The position numbers and the translations under genes are program-made. A stretch of DNA of 61,799 nt from Lysinibacillus pakistanensis (GTDB lineage: Bacteria; Bacillota; Bacilli; Bacillales_A; Planococcaceae): assembly GCA_001312325.1 (NCBI GenBank), contig BBDJ01000031.1:1-61799 (forward strand). The letters are read 5' to 3'. Under the pieces are notes generated by a model. The model was not told the origin of the DNA. It ran no database searches and worked only from the letters and a program-made list of their open reading frames with translations. Position 1 is the first letter of the stretch. Each line of letters opens with the position of its first letter. Of this stretch, positions 50,090 to 59,456 are shown one piece after another.

Positions 50090-50593
50090 ATGTCTATAAG
50101 AGTAAATTATGGAGTTGGAGCATTTGGAAAAGTCATTAGTGCTCGTATTTTAATGGGGACTGATATTATCGAGGGAATAGAGGCTATCTGTCAAGAGAAC
50201 GATATTGAGTCAGCTACCATTGTTAGTTGTATTGGTAGTTTGCAAAATAGTAGTTTTGTTTATTTAATACCAGATGAGATCTCTAAAATCAATGTCCGTT
50301 TCAGTGAAGTGATAAAAAAAGAGGGACCACTTGAATTTATTCAAGGTGCTGGTGTTGTGTGTAAACGTGATGGAGACTATGAGACGCATCTTCATGGATC
50401 AATGAGTGATCAATGGGGTCAAGTAGCGGGAGGACATTTGATAAAGGGCGGAAATATTGTGATTACGGCCGATATCGTTTTGGCAGAGGTACAGGACATT
50501 CAGCATATACGCAAATTTGATGATGAAACAGGACATATTCAATTTTATCCCTTAGAAAAAGACTTACAGAGTCCAAGAAAGATTGAGAAATGA
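50090..50593 (+). CDS. PPC-domain (DUF296) protein
   Basis: 167 residues, complete, AAAGAGGTG before the ATG. The plants-and-prokaryotes-conserved fold is shown by ISARILMGTDIIEGIEAICQENDIESATIVSCIGSLQ, and by the metal-binding YETHLHGSMSDQWGQVAGGHLIKGGNI. Bacterial members are trimers of unknown role; a DNA-binding function is known only for plant AHL fusions. Confidence 0.85.
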   Translation: MSIRVNYGVGAFGKVISARILMGTDIIEGIEAICQENDIESATIVSCIGSLQNSSFVYLIPDEISKINVRFSEVIKKEGPLEFIQGAGVVCKRDGDYETHLHGSMSDQWGQVAGGHLIKGGNIVITADIVLAEVQDIQHIRKFDDETGHIQFYPLEKDLQSPRKIEK

Positions 50594-50630
50594 AAAAACT
50601 GTTCTATGGCATTGCTGTAGAACAGTTTTT
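50594..50630. terminator. Terminator between PPC gene and mtnE
   Basis: AAAACTGTTCTA-TGGCATTGC-TGTAGAACAGTTTTT; can serve both convergent genes. Confidence 0.88.
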
Positions 50631-50641
50631 ATTGAATTTGT

Positions 50642-51808
50642 TTATATAAATAAATTTAATTGTTCGATTCGATTTATAGCTTCACGTAAACGTTCTTCGC
50701 TTACAAGTAAGCCAACACGGACATAGCCCTCGCCATATTGCCCAAAGCCATTTCCTGCTGCTACAGCAATATCTGCTTTGTCTAGTAAGAGGTCTGCAAA
50801 TTGTTCACTTGTATAGCCTACTGGAACAGGGAGCCATGCAAAAAAAGGAGCCCTTAGGAGCAGTTACGTGCCAGCCAATACGCTGAGCCTCCTCAATTAA
50901 GACATTGCGTCGCCGTTCATAAGTAGCTGTGAGCTCATTTGCACATTCCTGTGATGATGAGAGTGCAATCGCAGCTGCTTGTTGAACAGCAGGGAATTGA
51001 CTACAAAATAGATGGTCTTGTATTAAATTGATAGCAGCAATAATATCAGCATTCCCAACTGCAAAGCCAATGCGCCAGCCTGCCATATTGTATGTTTTGG
51101 ATAGAGTATACATTTCTATTCCAACATCTTTAGCACCATCTGCCTGTAGGAAGCTAACAGGTTTTTTTCCATCAAATCCAATTGCCCCATAGGCAAAATC
51201 ATGTGAAACGCTGATATTATGCTCTTTTGCAAAGCGAACGGTTTCCTCGAAAAATTCAATTGTTGCTGTACCACCAGTCGGGTTATTAGGGTAATTCAAA
51301 TACAGAAGTTTCGCCTTTTCTTTTATATTATCAGGTAAAGCAGCGTAATCAGGGAGGAAGCTATTTTCTGCAAAAAGTGGCAGTACCTCGAAATTTACAT
51401 CCCCTAATACGACGCCTGATAAGTAATCGGGATAGCCAGGGTCAGGTAATAGCATTGTATCTCCAGGATTTAATATAGCTAAAGGTAGTTCAACAAGACC
51501 TATTTTTGTACCACCAAGAATAGCCACCTCTGTTTCAGGATTAATGTCTACATTGTATTCACGTTTGTAGAAATCTGCCGCAGCTTGGCGTAATTCAGCA
51601 ATGCCACGAAATGGTGGATATTTATGATTAAGAGGATTTTCGGCTGCTCCTGTAGAGCCTTAATAATATGTGGAGGAGTAGGTTGATCAGGATTTCCCTG
51701 TCCAAGATTGATTACATCGCGCCCCTCAGCCAAGGCAGCATTTACTTTTTGCACAAGTGCTGCAAAAAACTGTGTTGGGAGTTGCTGTAGTTTTTTTGAG
51801 AATTCCAT
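50642..51808 (-). CDS. mtnE: Methionine-salvage aminotransferase (MtnE-type)
   Basis: 388 residues when one extra T (T7 run near 50841) is dropped and one lost G (near 51650) restored. PLP class I: VINLGQGNPDQPTPPHII, YPPFRGIAELR, YLNYPNNPTGG, HDFAYGAIGFDG, lysine in YTLSKTYNMAGWRIGFAVGN. The sequence closely follows B. subtilis YkrV/MtnE, which transaminates 2-oxo-4-methylthiobutyrate to methionine. AAAGGTGA precedes ATG 51808. In B. subtilis its neighbour is mtnU; here an integrated element separates them. Confidence 0.88.
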
Positions 51809-51864
51809 GCACATTCACCTTTTTCAGAATATAATAATTATTATTGAAGAATATGATGCAAATA

Positions 51865-51903
51865 CTATTACTTTTTTTTACTAATTGTCTAGACCCTTTA
51901 TTT
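51865..51903 (+). repeat. Left attachment-site repeat (attL/attR pair)
   Basis: CTATTAC-T8-ACTAATTGTCTAGACCCTTTATTT, identical to 60529-60567. Similarity continues imperfectly for about 40 bases to ACAGGCGACCAAA. Lies 57 bases upstream of the mtnE start. Confidence 0.88.
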
Positions 51904-51955
51904 GCAAAGGCTTTGGAATGCTCTAAAAACCACAGGCGACCAAAAAGCGACCAAA

Positions 51956-53145
51956 TTACAAAATCTTATTAAATAATTCAATTGCATCTTGTTTGTCCTC
52001 TTTAGTTAAATGACTGTATGTGTTTAAAGTCAATCCAACATCACTGTGCCTAATTGTTCTTGTATAATTTTAAAATTAGCTTTATTACTTAATAAGTAAG
52101 ACGCGCAAGAATGTCTTAAAGCATGAAAGTTAATCTCAGGTAATTCTAGCTTTTTTTAAATGACGTTTCCAAGAAGTAGACAATGCAGAAGGAACAATTG
52201 GGAAGCCTAAATGACGTTGAGATGTAATTAAAAAATCAATGTCATTGCCATCATCATCTTTCATAGGTTTCCATGCATCTCCTGATCTAATTTTCATTTT
52301 TTTCTGTTCATTAACTTGTTCTTTAATTTCAAGCATAAACTTTTCGGGGACATTTACAATACGTGATTTTTTTACTTTTAGGTGTACCTAACACTAATTT
52401 TGATTTTTCTTCGGTGTCATATTTTAGTGCTCGATCAATAAGGATTATGTTATTGACAAAGTTTATTTTTTTCTAGGCTAATAGCTACAATTTCAGACTC
52501 TCTCAATCCTACCAAACAAGCTAATTTATAAATTATTCGATATTTTAGGTTCAAACTATTTATAGCTTCTAGCATTTGTGCTATTTGTCCAGCATCATAA
52601 AAATGTAAGTCTTTTTTTACGTGATTCCACATGAGGGGGCTATATACCTTTCATAGGATTATCGTTAATGATTTCCCATTCAACAGCTTTTGAAAATATA
52701 CTTTTTAATACGCTAAATTTGTTACTTAAATTTTTATTTCCTGCTTTTTTTCTCCTCAGAGAAGTATTCAATGATATGATATTTTTTTAATCTTTCTCAT
52801 CTTCATATTATCAAATATATCAAATGTTCCAGTGTTTAAAGTTCTTACATAATGTGATTTAGTGGCGGGGGGGATAAGTCAATCCTTACATAATTGTCTA
52901 ACCAACGAACGCGAAATTCTTTAAATGTTATGCTTTCTATAGCTTGAGTAATATCCGACTTTGATACTTCGATTTCAAATTCTGAAATAGCTTTTTTTAA
53001 TAGCACGATCTGAAAGACTATTTAATGTTACTGTTTTGTATTTCCTTAGTCGTTTACCAGTTTCCTCATCGTATCCTAGTTCAACTGTTATTTTGATACG
53101 TGGTTTTCCATTTTTAGCTGGTTCAAGTTCTTTATAACTTGCCAT
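51956..53145 (-). CDS. Phage-type tyrosine recombinase (integrase)
   Basis: About 390 residues, broken in at least six places by A/T runs and by one lost C near 52057. Starts MASYKELEPAKNGKPRIKI after AAGGAGA, giving the arm-type binding domain (LGYDEETGKRLRKYKT). The core-binding SAM-like domain follows (SPATKSHYVRTLN). Catalytic residues: LACLVGLRESEIVAISLE (R), INFHALRHSCASYLL (H-x-x-R), QLGHSD and the nucleophile in LTLNTYSHLTKED. The stop is 53 bases from the left repeat. It should catalyse recombination between the two 39-bp repeats. Confidence 0.85.
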
Positions 53146-53231
53146 AAATATTTCTCCTTCCTATGTTTAATCTTCAATTATTTTTTATTTCACATAGCAA
53201 TCACCACCTTTGATGGGAATATGTGTTCTTT

Positions 53232-53627
53232 TTAGGGTAAAATTTTTTTACCATCAACGATTTTTAAAGAAAGTAGCTCAATTGGAACTCCTTTTTCTTC
53301 TATAGCATCGTAGATGGTAAAACCTGAACAACATTGTTCATTAAATAATTCATCTGTAACAATAACTCAACAGCAAATGTATTAGCCTCTATTTCAATTT
53401 TGTCAGTAGAAAATAAAGTATGTTTTTTCAAAAATGAAGTGTTGGTATCAGGATGTTGAACAGCGTGCCCTAATTCATGACTGCAAATAAAAATCTGAGA
53501 TTTTCTATCAGCATCTTGATTGATATGAATCATAGGTACTCTAAAATGTTTGTTGTAATATCCTAATGCATTCCCTAACCGTTCGAATACAATGAGTATC
53601 CCCATGTATTCAGCAAGTTTGAAAGAT
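53232..53627 (-). CDS. ImmA/IrrE-type metallopeptidase, N-terminus lost at a deletion junction
   Basis: Zinc motif ICSHELGHAVQHP and the downstream glutamate in KIEIEANTFAVELLLP; also KLAEYMGILIVFERLGNALGYYNKHFR. One lost C near 53364 shifts the last third (then DELFNEQCCSGFTIYDAIEEKG, VDGKKIL). ImmA proteins cleave prophage repressors. The partner repressor is missing, and upstream of FKLAEYM the sequence changes into the reverse of a holin gene, so the first 20-30 residues and any start codon are gone. Confidence 0.78.
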
Positions 53628-53634
53628 TTACAAT

Positions 53635-53766
53635 GACCAAATAACAGCCATTTCAGAGACGATTCTAAGTATTTTAGGATTGCTTGGTATTATTATCGAC
53701 CCAACCACAAAAGGCGCTTCAGACAGTGAACAAGCAATGGATTATGACAAGCCAAAGGGGGATTAA
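53635..53766 (+). pseudogene. Holin remnant (C-terminal ~43 codons, phi-LC3/SPP1 type)
   Basis: Frame reads TAISETILSILGLLGIIIDPTTKGASDSEQ and ends DKPKGD just before the endolysin start. LGIIIDPTTKGASDS is the conserved tail of small phage holins. The N-terminal membrane segment is missing, replaced by the ImmA sequence in opposite orientation. Confidence 0.75.
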
Positions 53767-53768
53767 CA

Positions 53769-54416
53769 ATGACTAGTGTAACTACTACATGTCGAGATTT
53801 TTCCGAACTATTACCAGCTGCACAAACTGCCTGTCGATTATTATTTCAAGAGTGCTACAAGGCAGGCATTAAGAACATCTTCATTACTGAAACATATCGC
53901 TCACAGGAACGCCAAAAATACCTATATGCTCAGGGTCGTACTAGACCTGGGCAAATTGTTACATGGACATTAGACAGCAATCATAAATCACGCCTAGCTT
54001 GGGATATTGCTGTGGGTCCTCCACAGTCTTTATATGATGTAACGACACTTACTCGAGTAGGTGCCATTGCTAGAAAGCTAGGTATTACGTGGGGTGGTGA
54101 TTGGGTTGGTAGTATTGACCGACCACACTTTGAAGTTAAATCATCTTGGAAGATGCCTGCAGGTTATAAATTAGGAAAAGTAATTGTTCCAAGCAATAGT
54201 AAAATGCAAGTCCAATTAATTGTGGAAGACAAAACGAAGGAGGAAAACAAAATGACGAATACACTATCATCAACAGCTAAACAGGATTTAAGGGATTTAC
54301 TAAAAGAGACACATAAAAGGGGCATTTTGAAGGTAGATCATAGTGAAAAAGTTGATTCAATGACAGAATGTGAAGTGCTAGGACTACTAATTTCAGTTGT
54401 GAAACGAACTTTGTGA
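53769..54416 (+). CDS. Phage endolysin, M15 D,L-endopeptidase (CwlK/VanY type)
   Basis: 215 residues, complete. Zinc ligands predicted in SNHKSRLAWDIA (H72, D79) and DRPHFE (H120); TETYRSQERQKYLYAQGRT is the family entry block. Cleaves peptide stems of peptidoglycan between L-Ala and D-Glu. The C-terminal 60 residues (SSTAKQDLRDLLKETHKRGILKVDHSEKVDSMTECEVLGLL) form a separate, probably wall-binding, helical domain. Directly downstream of the holin tail with AAAGGGGGATTAACA before the ATG. Confidence 0.88.
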   Translation: MTSVTTTCRDFSELLPAAQTACRLLFQECYKAGIKNIFITETYRSQERQKYLYAQGRTRPGQIVTWTLDSNHKSRLAWDIAVGPPQSLYDVTTLTRVGAIARKLGITWGGDWVGSIDRPHFEVKSSWKMPAGYKLGKVIVPSNSKMQVQLIVEDKTKEENKMTNTLSSTAKQDLRDLLKETHKRGILKVDHSEKVDSMTECEVLGLLISVVKRTL

Positions 54417-54505
54417 TAAATTGGAAGCTTAAATGTAGATAAAAGTTCACAAATTAGCTGCAAATACCCATTAAATATGTTATCCTATATTTAGGAGGGA
54501 TAACT

Positions 54506-55585
54506 ATGACTACTTTTTTTAAAAGGGGAGTTATTTTGTGGACCAGGCGGAATAGCATTAGGTGCTAAAAATGCTTCGATACAAAAAAAGTGATGAAATA
54601 TATGAGATTCAGCACGTTTGGGCGAATGATAAAGATGAAAGTTCTTGTAATACTTTTAGGAATAATATTTGTCCAAATAATTCTGAATCAGTTATTAACT
54701 GTAGTGTAGAGGATTTAAATATCAATAGTCTGCCATACATTGATGCATTTACTTTTGGTTTCCCTTGTAATGACTTTAGCGGTGTAGGGAAACAAAAAGG
54801 TACAAATGGTTACTTTGGTAAATTATATAAATATGGTATTGAAGTTATTGAACATTTTAAACCTAAATGGTTTTTAGCAGAGAATGTATCAGGTCTTGAA
54901 AGTTCAAATTACGGAGCAGATTTTCAAAATATTTTAGATGAATTACAAAAAGCAGGGACAGGATATAATTTAGTTCCACACTTATATAAATTCGAAGAAT
55001 ATGGAGTTCCACAATATCGACACAGGATTATTATTGTAGGTATAAGAAAAGATTTAAACTTAACTTTTAAAGTTCCTGCACCTACCCACAATTTAAATTT
55101 CGTAGGTGCTAGAGAAGCACTAAAGAACATACCATTAAATGCCTCAAATCATGAATTTACAAAACATAAACAAGGTGTGGTAGAACGATTAAATCATATT
55201 CCTGCAGGTGAAAATGTTTGGTATGAAAAATTGCCTGAACAATTTCAATTAAATGTTAAAGGATTAAAATTAAGTAACTTATATCGGCGTTTACACCCTG
55301 ATAAACCTTCATATACACTCACTGCTAGTGGTGGGGGTGGTACTCATGGATATCATTGGGAAGAGTCACGAGCTTTGACAAATAGAGAAAGAGCAAGAAT
55401 TCAAACGTTTCCTGATGATTATGTTTTCTATGGAAAAAAAAGAAGAAGTAAGGCAACAAATAGGTATGGCGGTTCCTCCTAAAGGAGTACAGATAATATT
55501 TGAGTCTATCTTAAAGACATTCGCAGGAATTGAATATGATTTCATTGAACCTTCGTATCAATTAAAAAAGGTCACTGCATCTTAA
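54506..55585 (+). CDS. DNA (cytosine-5) methyltransferase
   Basis: 358 residues after correcting three runs (T7 near 54514, A7 near 54584, A8 near 55434). Motif I ELFCGPGGIALGAK, motif IV FGFPCNDFSGVGKQ with the catalytic Cys (PCND in place of the common PCQD/PCQA), motif VI WFLAENVSGL, motif VIII YGVPQYRHRIIIVG, motif X GMAVPPKGVQ. The target-recognition region is short, around residues 220-280. It may protect the element DNA or belong to a restriction-modification pair; no clear endonuclease is adjacent. AGGAGG site before ATG 54506. Confidence 0.92.
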
Positions 55586-55602
55586 AAAGATAAGTGACCT
55601 TG
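55568..55602. terminator. Bidirectional terminator after the methyltransferase
   Basis: AAGGTCACT...AGTGACCTT stem overlaps the methyltransferase stop and can also serve the convergent gene that follows. Confidence 0.75.
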
Positions 55603-55609
55603 TTTGTTT

Positions 55610-55966
55610 TTAATTTAGTGTAATAGAAACTTCGGTCTTAGATTCCCAAGTAATTGTTACAGTATCCTCAGGTTTAGCTCCTAATTCCTCTTTTAAATAC
55701 CAACCCAATAATTTTAAATTCCCCTCGCTGTGGAAATTTTTCCCTAAATCCTCAGCTTGACTTCCACTAGCTCGCAATTTAAAATCTTGACCTTTAACAT
55801 AAAATGTTAATCCTCTTTTGAGTTTCAATCGACGTGCATCATCTATTTTAATAGGAATATATACTTCTAACTCGTCTCTTTTTCTAGTTCCAGAAGTACT
55901 CGTAGTTCCCCAGTTAAGATGTACGTATTTTAATTCAATACTCATAAATAATCCGGTTCTATCCAT
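55610..55966 (-). CDS. Small protein convergent with the methyltransferase (118 aa)
   Basis: Complete, with GGAGGTGAGAA before ATG 55966. Predicted mostly beta: SIELKYVHLNWGTTSTSGTRKRDELEVYIPI, RLKLKRGLTFYVKGQDFKLRASG, NLKLLGWYLKEELGAKPEDTVTITWES. The layout of short strands, basic loops and a helix recalls compact DNA-binding barrels (for example the B3-like recognition domains of some restriction enzymes), but no catalytic motif is visible. I do not assign a function; its place beside the methyltransferase is the only hint. Confidence 0.7.
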   Translation of the reverse strand: MDRTGLFMSIELKYVHLNWGTTSTSGTRKRDELEVYIPIKIDDARRLKLKRGLTFYVKGQDFKLRASGSQAEDLGKNFHSEGNLKLLGWYLKEELGAKPEDTVTITWESKTEVSITLN

Positions 55967-56120
55967 TTTCTCACCTCCGATAAATATTAGACAATAAATA
56001 ACAAAGAGTTTCTATTATCTGTAACTTATTATAATATAATTTAGGATAATAGGAAATATTATCTAATATTTTGTCGAAGGAATGGGCTATTGTAAACGTA
56101 ATTTTAATGAGGAAATCAAA

Positions 56121-56306
56121 GTGACTCAAACATGGAACCCTGGTTCACCAGCTATGAAAACTGAAACAGAAAACTTTATCGCACAGGCGGTTAAAGATGG
56201 AATTATTCAGGAATCACATTTGAAGGATTTACAGAATGGAACCATGACCACTGACCGTTTAATGGGCTTGTATATTACGATTCAACAAAGACGAAACACT
56301 AAATAA
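56121..56306 (+). CDS. Small phage-type protein (61 aa)
   Basis: GTG start with GAGG 8 bases upstream is preferred over ATG 56082, which lacks spacing. Reads VTQTWNPGSPAMKTETENF, then an amphipathic helix FIAQAVKDGIIQESHLKDLQNGTMTTDRLMGLYI. Acidic, soluble. Followed by a strong terminator, so it is a single-gene unit. Function unknown. Confidence 0.65.
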   Translation: MTQTWNPGSPAMKTETENFIAQAVKDGIIQESHLKDLQNGTMTTDRLMGLYITIQQRRNTK

Positions 56307-56311
56307 TATAA

Positions 56312-56354
56312 ATGCCCAGATACTCATTAAAAGGTGAGTACCTGGGCTTTTTTC
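56312..56354 (+). terminator. Terminator after the 61-aa gene
   Basis: GCCCAGATACTCA-TTAAAAG-GTGAGTACCTGGGCTTTTTT, near-perfect 13-bp stem. Confidence 0.92.
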
Positions 56355-56436
56355 TGTGAAAATAAATACTTATTATTAATTTAAGGATAAGGTAATAATT
56401 AAATTTTGTGATGTACATAAAAAAATACTTACGAAT

Positions 56437-56844
56437 TTAATCTAATTCATTTAAAACAGATTCAGGGATTTCATTTTTTATAACTTTCTTAATAAAATGT
56501 TCATATGGTTTTGTCACTACTCTTTCGGTTATTTCGGTTTTTATAATTTTAAAGTTTTCACTATCGGAAAGTTCTTCTGATATAGTCATTTGTGCAATAA
56601 ACTTCTTTGTATATTTAATAATATTTTCATAATTTCTATTTGCTTTATCAATTAAAAATATGAAGTTTTCTTGTTCTTTTGTTTCTGAATTATTGAAAAT
56701 TACAGCGTAACCTAGCACCTCTTTAGTTCTTCCGTCCCAATATTCATCAAAATTATCCGAATCATTTACTCCTAATATAAAAAAGAATTCAATATCACGA
56801 TTTAAAAATAAACGACTAAATGAATAAGTTTCGTATTCTGACAT
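56437..56844 (-). CDS. Hypothetical protein (135 aa)
   Basis: Complete, with AAAGAGGAGGAAATTGT before the ATG. Acidic alpha/beta protein (SRLFLNRDIEFFFILGVND, EVLGYAVIFNNSETKEQENFIFLIDKANRNYENI). No recognised family, signal or membrane segment. A possible immunity or regulatory partner of the secreted protein that lies next to it in divergent orientation. Confidence 0.7.
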   Translation of the reverse strand: MSEYETYSFSRLFLNRDIEFFFILGVNDSDNFDEYWDGRTKEVLGYAVIFNNSETKEQENFIFLIDKANRNYENIIKYTKKFIAQMTISEELSDSENFKIIKTEITERVVTKPYEHFIKKVIKNEIPESVLNELD

Positions 56845-56961
56845 ACAATTTCCTCCTCTTTAGAAAAATGGTATTTTATAACCATTTATGTAAAAAAAAT
56901 GTTGAATATGGATTTAATATTTGCTATAAATATATTATACCAAAAAAATGGAGGTTTAGAA

Positions 56962-57511
56962 ATGAAAAAAAATTATAGGCTTTTTTCTTGCATTAACATT
57001 AGTTATTTCTTTTTCTTTAGTATCACCACAATCTACGTACGCTAGTACATCATCAGAGCCAGTCGTAGAAAATGAACCAATTAATGTGGAAGATTATAAC
57101 CAGGTAGAGGAACAAAATTTTGCACCATACGCAGCTACTACTGACTATTGTAACTCTGGTAATGCTAACGGGGTTTCACATGGTTTTGGTAATGTTTTGG
57201 TGTATAATGGAAATATTAAAGAGGGTGCTTGTCATATTCAGTATTACCATTTGGCTCATCCAGGTATGGAAACTGCAATTGTTGATGGTGTAAGAAAAAC
57301 CCAATTTAGATCAAATCTATCTCGTACAGATATGGCGAATATTGCTGGACAAGCTATTGCCGGAGCAACTTCTGAAGATGCTGGTGACGGGAAATTTAAA
57401 GCTGAATCCTATGTAATATCGACAAATTCAAAAATAAGGGTAATATATTATAACAAGAAAATAGAAAACACAACCTATAAAGTTGTAATCACAATGTATC
57501 CTATATATTGA
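56962..57511 (+). CDS. Secreted hypothetical protein 1 (182 aa)
   Basis: Removing one A from the A8 run after the ATG gives MKKIIGFFLALTLVISFSL, a clear Sec signal peptide with cleavage after STYA. The mature part (CNSGNANGVSHGFGNVLVYNG, GACHIQYYHLAHPGMETAIV, SNLSRTDMANIAGQAIAGA) has one Cys pair and no family I know. ATGGAGGTTTAGAA supplies the ribosome binding site. Likely lysogenic-conversion cargo. Confidence 0.75.
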
Positions 57512-57578
57512 TAAAATTTCATATTCTTAGCTCATATAAAAGTAGAAAAACAGCTTTTATATTATTGAGAAATTTAGT

Positions 57579-57612
57579 GAGATGCTCATTTGAGCATCTC
57601 CTTTCTTTTTTT
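57579..57612 (+). terminator. Terminator after secreted protein 1
   Basis: GAGATGCTCA-TT-TGAGCATCTC followed by CTTTCTTTTTTT. Confidence 0.88.
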
Positions 57613-57621
57613 CTCCTATTC

Positions 57622-58147
57622 TTATATTCCTAATAATTGCTTTTTCTTCGCGTCAAATTCTTCCTGAGATAATATCCCATCATCTAATAAATCCTTCAAT
57701 TCCCGGATTTCATCGGCAACATCATACATATCTTTTTCTTTTTTTAGCGACTGGTGCAGATGATGTTTCCTTTTCAATCGCCTTGAAATTTTCAATAGCA
57801 TTCTTAATTTCAGTAGCCACATGCATTAGCACATTATCAATCCCAGCTTTGTTTCTAGATGAGACAATTTCAATAGTTGAATTGGCAAGCTTACTAGAAA
57901 TGTTTATGCTGCTAATTGATTGTAAAGGAATGCTTCTTTCATCGTTGGAAGCCATGCCTTTGATTTCATGAAGGATCACACGTTTATCTGTGAGATATAA
58001 TTGCTCAGTACCTTTAACAGATGCACATACAGCGAGTAGTGTTTCACCTTGATCGTTGAATTTATCATCAAACAATTGAATTTGTTTAGCCATCATCTTT
58101 TTCTTTCCAAATCCAGCTAACTTTATAGTTTCTGCTATTGTATCCAT
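57622..58147 (-). CDS. YokE-like PH domain + SHOCT domain protein
   Basis: 174 residues when one A is removed from the A7 run near 57743. Residues 25-125 form a bacterial PH-like barrel (GETLLAVCASVKGTEQLYLTDKRVILHEIKG, IPLQSISSINISSKLANSTIEIVS); the last 30 residues are a SHOCT motif (EIRELKDLLDDGILSQEEFDAKKKQLLG). Such proteins are common in prophages and plasmids; SHOCT is thought to mediate oligomerisation. ATG 58147 follows AAGGGGTG. Confidence 0.85.
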
Positions 58148-58211
58148 GTCATGCACCCCTTACAGATTTTTGTAATTTTACTTTATGTAAATTTTGACAA
58201 TAGTACATACA

Positions 58212-58240
58212 AAAAAACAGACAACTTTGTTAGTTATCTG
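58212..58240 (-). terminator. Terminator of the 58230-58386 small gene
   Basis: Minus-strand ACAGATAACT / AGTTGTCTGT stem then seven Ts; the stop codon is within the left arm. Confidence 0.7.
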
Positions 58241-58386
58241 TCTCACAATCTGTATTGGACTGTTTAGCTTGTTCAATTACTTCCTCAAAGGCTGCTTTAA
58301 TTTCTTCAATCGTATAACCAGCTTCCAGTAATTCTTGGGTTGTTTGTTCCTCTCGATTGAGTTTTTAAAAGACGAACAATATTCAT
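58230..58386 (-). CDS. Small helical protein (50 aa), paralog of 746-883
   Basis: As read it breaks at the A5 run near 58364; dropping one A gives MNIVRLLKLNREEQTTQELLEAGYT with AGGAT 7 bases upstream. Apart from its N-terminus it matches the 45-aa paralog. Divergent from the replication-type gene with only 46 bases between starts, so they share a control region; it could regulate that gene. Confidence 0.65.
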
Positions 58387-58432
58387 TCAATGGATCCTAG
58401 AAAGTTCGTAATTAGAAAGCGAGGTGAAAACG

Positions 58433-59321
58433 ATGGCATTTGAATACTTAGCACAATACACAACATTTAATAGCATTGCTGATATGGATAAGAGTGTTGA
58501 GGACCACATGGCGGCACACTACTATGATTTGACGGAATCAGAACGTGTCATCGTTTTCAAGCTTGCATCACACAGCTTAGAGTATCCGGGGGCTTGTCAC
58601 TTGAAAGCTTCGACAATTGCTGCAGCATTGGAGATCAGCATAAAGACGGTTTATCGAGCTATCAAGAAATTAGAATCACTTGGAATCATTAAAAAAAGAA
58701 ACGACTGTAAAAAGCAAAGGTGGACAAGGTGCAAGTATTTATATCATTTTGCCTTACAATGTCTCACCGTCAATGTCCGACCGTCAAAATGCTGTAAAGT
58801 CTTGTGAGAGTAGCGTTTGCCCTCCACAATCTCAAAACCAACCATCTAGTTCTTTTTATCTTTTAAAAACAAGCTCTTTACAGGAAATATATAATAACGT
58901 TCACGATGAAAAAGAAGCTCATAAGGAATACATGAATGAGTACCAAGTGATGCTGTTCGATTTCATGAATAGCTTGCCATTAGCTGACAATTTGAAAGAT
59001 GAATTGCACAAGGTTGTATTAGCTACTCAGGTTCATAGTGCACCTGACTTCATTAAAGCTAAGAACGTACTATTCAAAATTGCTATGGATATTAAAGAAG
59101 GTGTACTGACTGTTGCTAGTACATTAAGAGCCGTATTTGTAGGGGCATATAGTAAGGCTGTAGAGCGTTCTAATATTAAGTCGAATAAATCATCACATAT
59201 AGAAGAAACTCCTTATAAAGAACGTCCAGTGCCTTTCTATAATTGGTTAGAGGAACGTGATAGTCATTCACATTCAATAGTGCATGGTGAACTATCGTTA
59301 GAAAATTGGCTGGAATGGTAA
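58433..59321 (+). CDS. Winged-helix replication/organisation-type protein
   Basis: 295 residues after removing one A in the A7 run near 58691. ATG 58433 lies 6 bases after GAGGTG. Winged helix at residues 35-100: SERVIVFKLASHSLEYPGACHLKASTIAAALEISIKTVYRAIKKLESLGIIKKE. A Ser/Gln-rich linker precedes a helical C-terminal domain (LPLADNLKDELHKVVLATQ, FIKAKNVLFKIAMDIKEG) and the tail RPVPFYNWLEER...ENWLEW. The layout resembles plasmid and phage replication proteins of Bacillaceae, but an initiator function is inferred. Tail fragments recur at 955-1105 and 1890-1989. Confidence 0.75.
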
Positions 59322-59456
59322 ATGGGTGAAATAATGTTATGGAAAAACACTCTACTTTTGTTGGATTTTTAACATTTGTTGGTAGAATATTAGATTACTA
59401 GTATATAATACTGAGAGATTATGTTTTTTAAAATAAAACTGTGTAGGGAGAGAATA

